From Blattamonas nauphoetae (lineage: Eukaryota > Preaxostyla > Oxymonadida), in assembly GCA_033064195.1 (NCBI GenBank), contig JARBJD010000277.1:35445-99444 (forward strand): a DNA stretch of 64,000 nucleotides, given 5' to 3'. Below are positions 12,601-24,413 of this stretch, in pieces (position 1 is the first letter of the stretch; each line of letters begins with the position of its first letter). The notes under the pieces were generated by a model. That model saw only the letters and a list, made by a program, of their open reading frames with translations, was not told where the DNA came from and ran no database searches. A program made the position numbers and the translations under genes.

Positions 12601-15600
12601 ACTACCTCAATGTTCAAGGTTTCAACATTGTTTTGGATGGTCAACAGACAGACCCAATGATCACACTTGACTCATCTGCAACTATCTTGTTTCATCTTGT
12701 CTCAGTCTCTTCAGATGGGAGGGAGTTGAGCAGACCATTCATCCAGTCCATGGGAACAGCAACTTTGTCTGATGCAACATTTGTGAATTTGGCTTTCACA
12801 GGCACTTCATGCATCGAATGTCTTGGTGGTTCATTCTCATTCCAACTCGTCCAATCAGAGTCAGTTCGCTGTGCAGTAAATCTCACCACAAACGTCGACG
12901 GGGCTTTTCTCAATGCGCTGAACACGTATATCGGTCATATCCATACCGGTCCACTTACCAACTGCCGTGCTCGGAATGGCGGGGCGATTTTCCTTCGGAA
13001 CTGCAATGTGACTTCTCTGACTTGTGTTTTTGTTGGTTGTTCAGCTTCTCAAAGCGGAGGCGGTTTGTGGATGGAAAGCAATGCATCCGAAAAGGCTCAG
13101 AATTTCCTCTATCCCAACTTCGTCAACTGCTCGGCTGAACGAGGCGGGGGAATGTTCTTCCAAGCAAAGACGCCCTTCCATCTCCATCTCGAAACTGGTT
13201 CTGCAACCGTGTACTGGCAACAACCATTCGCATTGTTTTCGAATTGCTCAGCGAAGAAGGGAGCAGGGATCTTTCTCGATGGTGTGTGTTCAAACCAATG
13301 TGAGCTGATTCTCCACAGGTTTACAGGATCGAATGGAGATTGTTTCTGCGAAGGCTCAGACATATTCTTTTCTAAATCGTTTGCCGAGTCTCTCCCGTCC
13401 CTCACAGATATTATCTCCGATCTGAAAAACAAAAGCTGGTCTCTGAGCAGTCAGTCCCTCTCAACGGGAACAAAGCACGTGCACATCGAAGATGATCTTG
13501 AACGAACCTTCAACTTGGAACCACGACAATTTGTCGTCGGGAAAGAACCGTACAACGGGGGTAACCATTGTCCAGTATCTAAGAATGCAGAATGCTCGAA
13601 CATCTCTCCAATGTTTGAGTTCTTTCACACAAAGGACGAGAATGGATCGTTAATCCAGATTCCAATCCTGGTTAAGGACGCACTGTTCTTCTTTGAAACA
13701 GCATTCGTCGAGCGACAGTCAGCTCTATTGACATTCTTTGACACCACTTCAGATCCCTCGACAGCCACCACGTTCCAAAAAGGTGCTTATCATGTCACAA
13801 ATGATCCAGTCTTTCTGTTGGTCGGCAACGATGGACTCATGGCAATAGCTGATCTGCATTTTGTTTGGAAAGAGGAAGTCAGTCTTTGCGAAGTTGTCTC
13901 TCCGACAGCTGAAGTGACGATCGAAGCCTGTCACTTCGAACTCGACATCGATCTGATCTCGTCGTTCATCGTGTGCCGTGCTGGCAGTCTACATGTGTTG
14001 GGCAGTCAATTCACAACGTCCGATCCGACTCGGCCTATTCTCTCTCCAATCGTTGTGACAAGTCCATCAGCAATCGCAGCCGTGTCCAACTCAGCGAGAC
14101 GTGACATAAAGGTTGAGATGGACCATATCGTCTTCTCTGATATCCTGGCCGATCCCTCAGTGAGTGCAATTGTCTCAATTGAGGGAGGGATCTCGATTGG
14201 ATTGTCGCACGTGAGCTTTGAGAATGTGAAGAAATCGCCTTCGTCTGAGAATGCCATTAGGATTTCGGTTCGAGGTCGGGACCTGTCGAATGTGATCGCA
14301 TCCAAACGAGAATCTGGGTTCCCTTCGTTGGATTCTGACGAGGACACACTGTACACATCGCTGGTTCCTCATCATCACCCCCAGAATCAGTCAAGAATGA
14401 CGAAGACGGTTTGTGTGAGTGGTCATCTGGATTGGTGTCAGTTGTGAATAGCTCACTGAGTCTCTTCTCGACGACGTTTTCGCATCTGTCGCAGGGAGCC
14501 CTCCGAGTTGTGGATGGAAACGTGACGCTTTCGGAAGACACGTTCTCTCGCAACTCAGCCAAAAACGTGTCGTTCCCTTCAGCGAGTCGGAATACGCATT
14601 GTTCAGGGATGAGCGTGGTGAACATGAAACTGAACTCCGCTGATTCCACCACACAGACTTCACATTGGATCCTGACTGACGATTCGTGTGTTGTTCGCGA
14701 CGAAGATATTGAAATCCCAAATCCATTCTTCGTGCCAACACTTTCGACGAACGACAGCTCGTCAAAGTTTGATAAGAAGACGTCGAAATATTCAGTCCAT
14801 TTGGGAGGCACTCTTCTGCTTCCGTGCAATCTTTCGCTGATTGTTCGAGAAGAGACGGAGCAAGGAGAACCGAAATCACAGGCCATTCCTCTCACCCAAC
14901 TTGTTGCGACAGATCACACAGAATCATCAATCGACATTTTGGTGAAGAATTCACACTTTTCTCATTTTGACCAGAAATTGGAGTGGATTGGACTAATTGG
15001 ATTTGGAAGGAACGGAGAGACAGACTCGTTCACCTTCAAACTGAGTCAGAAACAAGCCTTCGCGGAGAGCATGCGAAAGACACTTCCTTGGCTGATTCCT
15101 CTCATTGTCTCGCTTGCTCTTCTGCTTCTGGTTGGCTTCATTCTGTTCATCGTCTTCCGAAAGAGATTTTTGAAGAAGAAGACAGAGTCAAAAGAGATGA
15201 AAGAAGAGGTTCAGGAAGTGTTCGAGGTTGAAAAGGTCGAGATGGATGGGACGCAACAAGGAGTGCATGCAAATGATCCAGACGCAATAATTTCGAAAGA
15301 CGTTGTTACAGCCGAACAAGCTTTGAACAATGCCGACACTTCACTCCTTCAACCAGTCACCCTTCTGGAAGCAGTGATCTGTGGGGAGAAACTAGAAAAG
15401 ACAGTTGTTCGAGAAGAAGACACACTTTACAATGCCCTTCACAGGAAAGAAACAAGAATTTCGTTTGTGAAATCAACCGTGCGACAACAGATTGTGACTG
15501 GATTACTCAGAGTTGCGGAGGCGAACAACACAGCGCCAATCCTGTCGAAGCTGTCATCGCATTGGGTGATGTTCGATGGAGCTGGAAATGTGTGCCTGAA

Positions 15601-16018
15601 ACTCAAAGACTCTCAGCCACCCCACAATTCAATCCAAGTTAACCCAGTTGAGGATGGACAGCGGTGGGCAGCGCCTGAACTCGCAAAAGACGAAGCTACG
15701 AAAGACTCGAATGGATCAGTTGATTTTCGGAAGTCGGCAGTTTTTAGTCTTGGCCTTGTCTTGTGGGAAATAGAGACTGGTCAAGTTCCATTTCAGGAGC
15801 AAGACGCTGTGAATGCTCAGCGTCAACTTGGGACAGGAGTTCTGCCAAAAATGGTTGGAATGCAGAAAGAGATGAGGGACTTGATCGCTGAATGCCTCTC
15901 ACTCAATCCCGACGACCGCCCATCACTCGCCTCTGTGGCGTCGCTCCTCCAAACACTCCCCGAACCGTCGCACGAAAACGAAAAAGACAATCCAGGGTCG
16001 ATCAATCCACAGTCATAA
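9607..16018 (+). CDS. Large beta-helix membrane receptor with pseudokinase-like tail
   Basis: ATG 9607 opens a signal peptide (MQFRVSLSLLPDILILLLS). A 47-nt intron (about 9720-9766, GTATTC..TTTTAG) leads into the long ectodomain. The ectodomain has dozens of beta-helix-type turns: Ser/Thr/Asn-rich, with phrases such as 'SLSECSISVSEAQS', 'SFSECSTLKGKGGACYC' and 'NCSAERGGGMFF'. A single transmembrane helix (LPWLIPLIVSLALLLLVGF, near 15090-15160) and a KKK stop-transfer follow. The cytoplasmic part ends in a kinase-like C-lobe: RWAAPEL, FSLGLVLWEIETGQVPF and NPDDRPSLASV. The HRD and DFG motifs and an N-lobe ATP site are not visible, so I call it a pseudokinase-like domain. Two frame changes (about 11.70-11.76 kb and 14.40-14.45 kb) need unseen introns or are real lesions. 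Probably an adhesion or environmental-sensing surface protein. Confidence 0.75.
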
Positions 16019-16707
16019 CACTCTCTCTATCAGACATTCAGACATCCATGCAAGCTCGCTCTGTGAACCTCTGTTCTTTCATCACATCATTCTTTTTGTT
16101 CTTGCTTTCTCGACAGAACAGACAGCAGAGCCTGACTTGTGCATTTCTTCGGTTCTCACGTCGTCCTGTCGAATGAGACAAATCATTGATTTTGCTTCTT
16201 TGTCTCACTCTTTCCATTCCGATCTATTTTCATTCGTTTTCGCATTTTGCTTCTTTTGCATCTCTTTGAGATTGCATCGATCATCTTTCTCCAGCATTTT
16301 TGGAGGAACTTTATCTTTTGTTTATGATGTTAAGTTGTCCTGTACTCCTCACCCTCTCTCCGTCCGACACTTGTTTCTTTCCGATTTCCCAATTTCTTCT
16401 GTTTTGTTCGGAATCAATACTCATTTTCTGGATTCAGAGGATCATTCTGTTCTTATCAGGTCAAATTTTGGAGCTGACGACCCTTTTTCATCGTTGTCTC
16501 TCCCGAATTGTTGATGAACGTTACATTTCATTCTTGTTGTGTTGTGTTCACGAAGCATACACTTTGTGATTCATCCATCAAAGCGGTTCCATGACTGTTC
16601 CTTGTCTTGTGAAACTACAAAAACACTGAAATCCTTTTCTGGAGTCTGAAGGTGACAACAACAGTCACGCAGAGCGAGTGTCATTACAGGGTTCAACAAA
16701 AGCGGAG
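16019..16707. other. Intergenic, no supported gene
   Basis: This T- and C-rich stretch lies between the stop of the receptor at 16018 and the 369-bp repeat. Short open frames exist but show no composition, motif or family resemblance; they read as runs of Ser, Phe and Leu typical of translated pyrimidine tracts. I see nothing else in it. Confidence 0.5.
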
Positions 16708-17076
16708 GATCTGTCTGATGTCGCGTTAAAAATGACATGCGAGATGAAAGGTGCGGATGGTGAATGACGAGACGTGGAGAAGATGCAGAGAACAATTCCG
16801 AGGATCGTCCAACGACCAATCACTTGTTCAAACAAAACACAAACCAAGATGAAGCAAAAGAAGACATAATGAAGAGAAACAAAGAGGAAAGAGGAGAGAG
16901 AAGTGAAGGACGAGGTGAAGATCGAATTCTATAGATATGACATGAATACCAACAGAAGCGAGAAAGAGTGTGTGTGAAAAGAAGACAAATTGATAAATAG
17001 AAAGGGCAGTGAAGTGCTGCAATAATTGTGCCAAATCACGAGACAATCATACCAGACGAGGTGAGAAGGAAGAAGA
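16708..17076 (+). repeat. 369-bp direct repeat, copy 1
   Basis: Begins GATCTGTCTGATGTCGCG and ends AGGAAGAAGA. By eye it is identical to 26882-27250 in the same orientation, with weaker similarity for about 20 more bases. It ends 63 bases before the stop of the split receptor gene (minus). It holds no credible gene: a 72-codon minus frame is present in both copies simply because the DNA is the same. Confidence 0.9.
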
Positions 17077-17139
17077 AGCGATATGAAAACAAGAAGGCGG
17101 GAATGTCAAATGAAGAAGACCAAATCGAAGTGAGAAGAG

Positions 17140-19768
17140 TCAAGAAACGATCGAGGGGGCATTTCCGACTCCTTCCATCTTCCCAATCGATCCAAGAACA
17201 GATCCAATCGTCCGAAGCGAAGGACGCGAGCCAGCCGTCACACTCAGACACCACACAATCAGCTTCTCCATCTCGTCCCCAATCCCATCCATCTTCGGAA
17301 TCGTTCCACAGTGCAGTGCGCGACTCGCATTCACTTCGTCCGTCTCTCCAAACGGAATTTGTCCCGTCTCAATCTCGAACAGCACAAGGCCGAGCCGAAA
17401 AACCGTCACCTGCTCTGCATCAACATCTCCTGACACTTCTTCCCCATTCTTCTGTTCAGGCGATCGCCATCGAACTTCCGACTTCCCTTTCTCCACAAAC
17501 TCTGACAACCCCTCCTTCTCTCCCTTCACCCGAAGACACACTTCTCCACTTTCAGAGAACAGCACCCAGTGCGAGCTCAGTCTAAGTCCTGTCGCGTTCT
17601 GACCCCGACGAGACAGTTCTGTCAATCCACGCACAATCATCGAAGCCACTCGACGTCGATCAATCCCCACTTTCTCAACGTGTAGTCTCTCGTACAGTGT
17701 GTGCGTCTTGTTCACCACAACTGTCTCGAACTTCCCTTCTTTCACACACAACGCCTCCACTCGATCTTTTTCTGGAATCATTCCTTCCGTCCCATCCTTG
17801 CATTCACCACTCCCCTGCTTCTCTTGTTCCAGTTCGAATCGCGTGTTTCCATTCAGTTCCCGAGCAGACGACACATGCAATGTATTGTTCAGAGATCCAT
17901 CACAGTCTTCAACTTTCTCGAAATCCATTTCTTGTGGCTCAGCATCTGGTTGCGATGTTTTCTTCTTTTCCGCTTGGCCTCGTCGACGCCAGCACCCAAA
18001 CACAACAATCATCAAAAAAAGAACAACCACACAGAGAGAGATCACGAGAGGAAGCCACCATTTCATGTTCGCTTTCACTGATTCCGCACGACGTTCCGAA
18101 ATCGAAGACTGGATTTTGAATGATTCTGATGTTCGCAATGCTCCAGCTTCTGGAGTTGAGTCCGATGTCGGTGTTGAGCGTGAACCGAACAAGAGACGAC
18201 CTCGCCATTCCAGCGACGAATCCAGTTTCTTCAGGCTCCCTTGTGAGATCGCAAGTTTGATGGTCTTTTCAGTGAATGATTGTGCTGTGTCAAGATTCAG
18301 CTCGAACTGAACGTGGTTTTCTTTTTTCTCGTCTGTCGTCTTCTCAAACACTTCCAAGAACAGACCACACGGAATCAAGATAGTTCCAACAATCTCAACT
18401 TCGAATGTCTCCGTTTTCTTTGCGAATTTTGTCTTTGATTCATTTGTGTTGAGTGTTGGAACGAAGAGTGGTGTAGAATAAATCGATTCTAAACCTTCCA
18501 ACGAACAGTCGTTTTGCGAGATCCACGGCGAAGGGCTTGTTGGCGTGCCATCTCCTCCACTCAGACTCCCAATTTCGATATCTCCGCCATTCGAGCAGTG
18601 AATGTTTCGACTAAGCGAAGGGAAAGATGACAGAGTCGGCGAGTTGGCATGAAATGAACTTGTCACAACTTCCAGAGACCCGTTCATGTTGATGGCTCCA
18701 AACGAAAGATGGTTCAGTTTCGTGTCCGAGATCGAAGTGTTGCAGTCGTCCAGCTGAACAATCCCACTCGTCCATGAACAGAGCTCTTCAGACAACTCAT
18801 CGTTCGAGGAAGGTGTCGATTTTGGTCCAATGAAGGATCCTTCTTTCAGTGCCAAGGATGAGTTCCGTGCAGACAGGAGTACGAACAAAGGAGAGAGAGA
18901 GTCAATCACAATGTCAACATCTCGAATCTCCAGTGTCGACGACGACACAACAATCATCCCAGATTCCACTGACTCACAAGCAGATGAAGGAATTCGAAGT
19001 TTCGGTTCAACATTTCCAAAATTTGAAAGAAGTGCAACCATCCCATTCGAAATCCGAATTCGCGATCCAAGTGTCGCTGAGTGAACAATCCCAATCGTTG
19101 GTGTCCGAACTCCAAGTTGAGAAACAATCTCCCAACCAACTTCCACAGACAAGCAAGGACGAGACGATTCTCCACAAAACCGACTCCTCTCTCCTATTCG
19201 CCCATCCACAAACAGAGACAGGGGATCTGGATTTGGTGGCGTTGTGAATGTCAGTGTGCCATTCAGAAAAATGACCGTATCTGGGTTTGTGGACACGATT
19301 GATTGGATGGTGAAGAGTGTTGAATGCGAGGCTGTCTGGCCATCCAAGAGCGATTTCTTCAGAGACAGCTGATGTGTCTGATTGAGCAGAGATAATAAAC
19401 GAGAAGCCAGAAGAGAGTGTCACTGCATATGTCCCAATGAAGCCGTGTCCAGACAGTTGGATGCTGATGAAGGTGTCGATGGAGTTGGGAATAAGAGAGA
19501 CCATGGCGACACGAGTCGGCTCAGTTATCGTCTCGAATGAAACGACTCCCAAACACAACACCTTCACATCATCTTTCTTCATCCCGATGATCTCATATCG
19601 AGTGTTGTATGACAAATTCACGTTCGTTGGTGTTTCGGTGTCGAACAGGATTCCTCCAAGATGTCCTTCCGACGAACTGAACAAAACATCAATCGTCACT
19701 GTCTCTGTTCCATTCACTGACAGTGTCACTTCGTGGGTTCCTTCCAGATTCACCCCTTCCAGACTGAT
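17140..19768 (-). pseudogene. C-terminal half of split beta-helix receptor (pseudokinase-like)
   Basis: This minus-strand piece continues the receptor whose 5' half is at 24455-26796; the DIRS element lies between. Coding resumes as RISLEGVNLEGTHEVTLSVN. It continues through beta-helix-type sequence to the family's conserved pre-membrane block (LCSWTSGIVQLDDCN, FPSLSRNIHCSNGGDIEIG, LFVPTLNTNES). Next comes a transmembrane helix (WWLPLVISLCVVVLFLMIV, near 18064-17990). The cytoplasmic kinase-like C-lobe has RWRSPEQ, VFRLGLVLFEIETGQIPFG and SRPSLRTIGS. No HRD or DFG is visible. A further frame change lies near 19,330, where SLAFNTL and LFTIQSIVS are in different frames, so the gene has decayed besides being split. 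The related gene at 9607-16018 has the same domain order. Confidence 0.75.
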
Positions 19769-19787
19769 CCTGTATTCCCACACAGTG

Positions 19788-19833
19788 CTCTCGCTCAGCA
19801 TGAGTACGTGAGGTGTTTATGGGGTCGGTGGAT
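19788..19833 (+). repeat. DIRS inverted terminal repeat, left
   Basis: About 45 bases running through CTCGCTCAGCATGAGTACG to GGGGTCGGT. It is repeated in inverted orientation at 24368-24413. Confidence 0.85.
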
Positions 19834-20215
19834 ATACACCGAAGAATGAGAATCGAATGAATCAAACTGCGAGGGCTTCTCCTTGTTCGGGAGCTTGGCC
19901 AGATTATTTTGCGTTGGCATCCTGGAATCAGCGCTGATGTTCCTTGCTCAACCGACCTGTGTGGGTGAAGGAAGGAAAACATTGAGCGCATAGTTCGAGG
20001 ATGCACAAGGCAGCCTCAGTGGGTCCGAAGACACTCAACTGAGGGAGGCATCGCCTTGCTGAGAGCGAGAATTGTGAACGAACAAACAGTTTAGTGTCGA
20101 AAAGGAAATGAAGATTAGACTGAAAACTGGAAAGATGGGATGTGAGTAAAATAAAGACAGAAAACGAGGAGCTGGATCTTGGGTGGAGTCGACCACACAC
20201 CAGAGTATCTGCCGG

Positions 20216-21450
20216 CTACTCTGAGCGAGAGCACTGTGTGGGAATACAGGCTCCAGCTGAAGCGATGAGCCTGTTATCCACACAGGGCTCTCGCTCAGCA
20301 TGAGTATCACAAGTTGGAATTTGTCTGTTCTGCTTGCCAGAGCCTACCGTGTTGTCAGCGTTCTGCAGATTCAGCTGGTCTGCGATCCGAGTCTGGAGGT
20401 CTGCTCTGTCCGCGACTCGGATGTTGTACCACGTCTGGGCGGCGGTCGAGTTGATATTCCACCCGACCAATGCGTTGATGTCCACCCAATCCATCCCTTG
20501 TACGGATCTCAGATACGAGATCATCGCATGTTTGATTGTATAGCCTCCATAGATCGAAGGGAGTCCTAACTCTTGCAGGATTGCTTTCGTTTCTTCCCGA
20601 ATCCGCTGGGTAGATAGTCTCTGGAGAGTCGCTTCATCAACCCAGACTGGCATTGTTGGCGGGAGTGAGTCATGCTGGCAGTTCGCTTTTGAATTGAAGA
20701 GTGTGAGAACTCGTTGTTGGTGGTCGTTGAGTGCGCAGAACGGGGAAATTGACTTCTGGCGAATGTCTGTTACTGTTCTGTAGACCTTCTTGTCGGTGTT
20801 CTGCTTGACTGACATGAGTAATTCCGCTCTCGGTGGCTCCACGTCTAGCTTCCACGTCACATCTCCCCATGAGAGCCTTTGCAGCTCCGCTTGTCTCAAA
20901 CACGTGAAAGCCATTACCAAGGCGAGTGTTCTTCTCTGCTGACGCGCGAAGTTATGCTCTGTTCTCCATCTGCTCTCCCCGCCCACTTGAATAACGTTTC
21001 AATGTCCCACATGACATCATACTTTCTCTTTGGTGGTGCAGTGGTCCTCTTGTTGATTTCCTTTTGGCATTTCTTCCATGTGGGCGAGTCTTCCCGAAGA
21101 GTCCCTGGGTTGAGGAGACACAAAGTGGAGCGAACAGTAGTAGCAATGTCCATTGTGGACCTCTTCTCTCCGAACTGATCAAACAACCAGTTCGTGAAGT
21201 TCAACATGTGAGCTTCGACTCCTTCGCCGTGAACGAACTCCTCGTCAGAGATTCCCCGTTCGTCCGCAAACTCGTCCAACAACGTGAATGCTCTCCTCCA
21301 CTTCCTTCGAGCGTCGCGGGTTTGTGGGAGAAATCTGTCTGCTGCCTTCTCGTCTATCTTGGCTACAACTCTGAGCTGACTAAAGAAGTGTTCTCCGGCT
21401 TCGTTCTGATCTGATGGAAACCGACTCCCACCAGTCCTGGTGGGAGTCTT
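20216..21450 (-). CDS. DIRS tyrosine recombinase region
   Basis: Encodes a phage-integrase-type recombinase at the 3' end of the element. The N-terminal SAM-like part (FLPQTRDARRKWRRAFTLLD, LNFTNWLFDQFGEK) is followed by a catalytic region. In that region CLRQAELQRLSWGDV carries the first Arg, YTIKHAMISYL the His box, and AAQTWYNIRVA the presumptive nucleophile Tyr. It would integrate the circular DNA copy. The 5' part overlaps the RT frame, as is usual in DIRS. The 3' end reads into the internal complementary region. Probably broken about once. Confidence 0.75.
20221..20306 (+). repeat. DIRS internal complementary region
   Basis: The left 30 bases are the reverse complement of 19769-19798. 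The following bases, overlapping at CAGG, are the reverse complement of about 24395-24454. The DIRS family is known to use such a region to template the ends of its circular intermediate. Confidence 0.85.
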
Positions 21451-23321
21451 TGTCTTCCTTCCTCTGAGTCTTCCAGAGACAAGCTTTGACTTGTCATCCT
21501 CATTATCATCTCGTACGATCCGAGCGTTCGGCGAGTCGGGCACAGCTGGTGGAACAGGTGTGTCCAGGACTGGCCTTCCCAACTGGGAACAACGAGCACC
21601 GCTTGGCATGATGAGTGTTGCAGCTTCCGGAGGACCTTGCCGATTAGTCGGATGGGAGGGTGGATCCACAGCTTCCTTCCCTCCCAGTCCTGAACCAGTG
21701 CGTCTGTCGCTGTCGCTTCTGGCTCGCTGTTGAGCGACCAGTACTCTTCGAGAAGACGGGTTTGTTGGGACGCAAATGCGTCCACTTCTGGTTTCCATTC
21801 CAGTTCTGAAATCAGCTGTTGGAAGATCGCAGGGAGGATCTGGTACTCTCCCAACGGGTGGAGGCGACTGAGAGAGTCTGCCACGACGTTGTTCACTCCT
21901 TTTACGTGTTCCACCTCCACTATCGATATTCCTGTCTTCGCGCAACGCGACCAAACTGCTGTTGTCGGCGAGAGGAGGTTCCTTCCTCCTTTCCACTTCT
22001 GCAGATTGAACTTTGTTGATGTGTTGTCGGTTCGAACTTTCAAATTGGATATATTCTCCTTCTTCAGAATGTGTCTTGACATTTTGACCGCTCGTTCTAC
22101 TGCCATTGTCTCTTTCACGTTGATCGAGTGTGGAAGTGTCTTCGCCGACCATCGACCGAACATTGGGATGGAGTGATTCTTCCACTCGAGCACTGCTCCC
22201 CATCCCTTCTTCGAGGCGTCTGTTGTCAGACAAGCTTGAGGTTCCGGCAACGATATCAGTTGTGGTTGATTCGACACGAGTGTCGCCTTCCAGAATGTGA
22301 GGTCCCCCAGGACGGACGGGTTCAGCCGACAGCGACCGTTCCATCCCGTCCGTTTCACAGCTCTTTGAAGTGTTCGGTTCAACGCGCCAAGATATAGAGA
22401 CGCTTGACAGTGCTGATGGTGTAGTGAATTCAGTTTCCCGATTAGTTTGGCGAGCGATCTGTTTGCCACTTTCTTCCGTCTGAGTGCAAGTGACACAGTT
22501 TTTGAAGTAGCTTTGAAATACGCTGAGACCTTGGCTGGCGGTGTTCTGAATGTGCCCTCCTTCAAGTCGAGACTCCATCCCAGAAAGTCCAATTGCTGCG
22601 TCGGTTCTAGAATCAGCTTGTCCATTGCAATCAACCAACCCAGGTCCTGCAGGAAAATCAGAACCTCCTGTGTCACTGATCTCAAGTGTGTTTGATCTTG
22701 GTGGAGGAGGATGATGTCGTCCATGTATGCCAGAACCCTGATGTCCCATTTCTGTCGGATGTGGACAATCGCTGGGCGAAGGACTTTGCAGAACACCCGC
22801 GGTGCGTGTTTGACACCGAACGGCATCGTCTGGTATAGATAGTCTTGGTTCTGAAAGCGGAACCCAAGAAAGCGTTGAAAATCCGACTGCACGTCGATGT
22901 GATGGAACGCTTGCTGGATGTCGATCACTGTTGCGAAGTCGTTCGACTGAATCATGACCCGTAGCGTTGAAAAGTCCTCGTAACGGAAGCTCCTGTCCTT
23001 GATTGCGTTGTTCAGCACTGTGCAGTCCAGGATCTTCCGGTGTGTCCCGTCCCTTTTTGGAATCATAAATGTCTTGTTCCACCACAGCACTTCGTTTGTG
23101 GTGGCTTCCCTGACAACGCCCATCTGAATCTCCTTCATCAGTTCCTGACCGTACAGCTGTTCCAGTCGCGGTGATGCGTTGAAGGGGAGTGGGGATGCTG
23201 TATTCTGGAGAGTCATCTTGTCTTCTGGTGACTTCCAGTCTCCAAACATCCCTTTCCGTACTCTTGTGTCGCCGCCAATCTCCTTCCACCGCTCCAGGTT
23301 TACCAGAAGTCTGTGATTCAT
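21363..23321 (-). CDS. DIRS reverse transcriptase with RNase H
   Basis: A 652-residue open frame. RT blocks in order: LWWNKTFMIPKRDGTHRKILD, ATVIDIQQAFHHIDVQ (first catalytic Asp), MPFGVKHAPRVF and VLAYMDDIILL (YMDD box). RNase H follows with CLTTDASKKGWGAVLEW, an ETMAVERAV helix, VRTDNTS and VADSLSR. The C-terminal segment (VDAFASQQTRLLEEYW..DALVQDWEG..IHPPIRLIGKVLRK) is the linker domain typical of DIRS-like polyproteins. It makes the element's cDNA. It looks whole. Confidence 0.9.
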   Translation of the reverse strand: MNHRLLVNLERWKEIGGDTRVRKGMFGDWKSPEDKMTLQNTASPLPFNASPRLEQLYGQELMKEIQMGVVREATTNEVLWWNKTFMIPKRDGTHRKILDCTVLNNAIKDRSFRYEDFSTLRVMIQSNDFATVIDIQQAFHHIDVQSDFQRFLGFRFQNQDYLYQTMPFGVKHAPRVFCKVLRPAIVHIRQKWDIRVLAYMDDIILLHQDQTHLRSVTQEVLIFLQDLGWLIAMDKLILEPTQQLDFLGWSLDLKEGTFRTPPAKVSAYFKATSKTVSLALRRKKVANRSLAKLIGKLNSLHHQHCQASLYLGALNRTLQRAVKRTGWNGRCRLNPSVLGDLTFWKATLVSNQPQLISLPEPQACLTTDASKKGWGAVLEWKNHSIPMFGRWSAKTLPHSINVKETMAVERAVKMSRHILKKENISNLKVRTDNTSTKFNLQKWKGGRNLLSPTTAVWSRCAKTGISIVEVEHVKGVNNVVADSLSRLHPLGEYQILPAIFQQLISELEWKPEVDAFASQQTRLLEEYWSLNSEPEATATDALVQDWEGRKLWIHPPIRLIGKVLRKLQHSSCQAVLVVPSWEGQSWTHLFHQLCPTRRTLGSYEMIMRMTSQSLSLEDSEEGRQRLPPGLVGVGFHQIRTKPENTSLVSSEL

Positions 23322-23347
23322 AATCTGCGATCGAGGTGCAGCTTCGA

Positions 23348-24388
23348 CTATTGGGGTCTGCGGCTTCCGGATGGTTTGTGGGCTGGGCGGAACGGCTTGT
23401 AGCTTCTGTTCGTTCGGGGATGGAAGTTGGCTTGGTTGTCTTCCATCCCCTCCTGTCGAAAAAAGTCTGGGTCACTCCGCACCCCTGTGAGGACTTGGGG
23501 TTCTCCAAACTCAGTTTGAATCTCGAGGGCCTGTGTGACGTCGGCCCAATTCTTGTTCCGCAGGTATCTTTGTGTTTGGATCTTGGTAGCTGCGTCCGCC
23601 ACACAACACGCCACTTGTGACCATTGCCGAAGCAACTCTTCAGAAGCGCTCTCCCTCATCAAGCTGACGAAGAGCTCGGACAGCGCCGAAATGGCAACCA
23701 GGAGGCTGTCTACTGCAGCTTTCGCAATTGTGTCCATCTTCCCCGGCATATCATTCGGTTTCAAGGCATCTTTGGTCTTCCCCGTTATCTTGAACGCTGG
23801 TCGGAGGTACTCGGTGGAACCACGAATCTCATCGAGGTACTCGGCGGGGAGAGTCGACGAGAGCCAGTCTAGTGAGCATTTCGGCATGTACACTCTCATT
23901 GTGTTCTGGGCCATGAGAGCAAAACTACGGAGATTCTGGTGGGGCTGCATCGTGACCAATTTGGGGAGATTGTCGCTGTCTGCCGACTCACTCGTCTCGT
24001 CATCATCGATTGGTTTGTTTGACCTCCTCTTCACCTTCTTTTTCATCTGGATCGGTTTAGGCTTTGGGAGATTGGCTCTCTTCCGCTTCACCAACAGATG
24101 TTGGTTCGCGTCTTCTGTGTCGGAGGAAGAACTAGAGTCGCTGTCTATGTGCTTATCTTGTCGGTTGTGTCCATTTTGATGACCTGGAGCACTATTTTGC
24201 TTATTTGACCCGACCATGCTTTGAAAAATGGTGGCAAAAGTTGATGTAAATTGCTCGACAACGGGACCGACCCAGGCCGGCGGTTCTGCGGCGGGAGTGG
24301 TCCGGCTGTCATCTTCGTTCCGAGAGGTGTGTTGGTTTCTCTGTTCGCGATTCATTCGAGGTGTTTGATCTACCGACCCCATAAACAC
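23348..24388 (-). CDS. DIRS gag-like protein
   Basis: A 346-residue frame at the 5' end of the element. Charged and Ser-rich at the N-terminus (RNEDDSRTTPAAEPP), with a basic segment (KKKVKRRSNKPIDDDETSES) and a helical C-terminal half. Position and composition fit a DIRS gag. No CCHC knuckle is visible. It presumably packages the element's RNA. Confidence 0.65.
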   Translation of the reverse strand: MFMGSVDQTPRMNREQRNQHTSRNEDDSRTTPAAEPPAWVGPVVEQFTSTFATIFQSMVGSNKQNSAPGHQNGHNRQDKHIDSDSSSSSDTEDANQHLLVKRKRANLPKPKPIQMKKKVKRRSNKPIDDDETSESADSDNLPKLVTMQPHQNLRSFALMAQNTMRVYMPKCSLDWLSSTLPAEYLDEIRGSTEYLRPAFKITGKTKDALKPNDMPGKMDTIAKAAVDSLLVAISALSELFVSLMRESASEELLRQWSQVACCVADAATKIQTQRYLRNKNWADVTQALEIQTEFGEPQVLTGVRSDPDFFRQEGMEDNQANFHPRTNRSYKPFRPAHKPSGSRRPQ

Positions 24389-24413
24389 CTCACGTACTCA
24401 TGCTGAGCGAGAG
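24368..24413 (-). repeat. DIRS inverted terminal repeat, right
   Basis: Inverted copy of 19788-19833, running from ACCGACCCC to GCTGAGCGAGAGC. Confidence 0.85.

Noticed and set aside
16137-16514. 125-codon frame downstream of the first receptor
   Set aside because: Ser/Phe/Leu-rich translation of pyrimidine-rich DNA, no motif, no splice partners and no sign of conservation.
16828-17046. 72-codon frame identical at 27002-27220
   Set aside because: The frame is shared only because the surrounding 369 bp are duplicated; composition is not protein-like.
21450-23604. Long open frame overlapping the DIRS RT gene
   Set aside because: Upstream of the recombinase part it is a shadow of the RT/RNase H frame, with Arg/Ser/Thr-rich non-protein-like composition.
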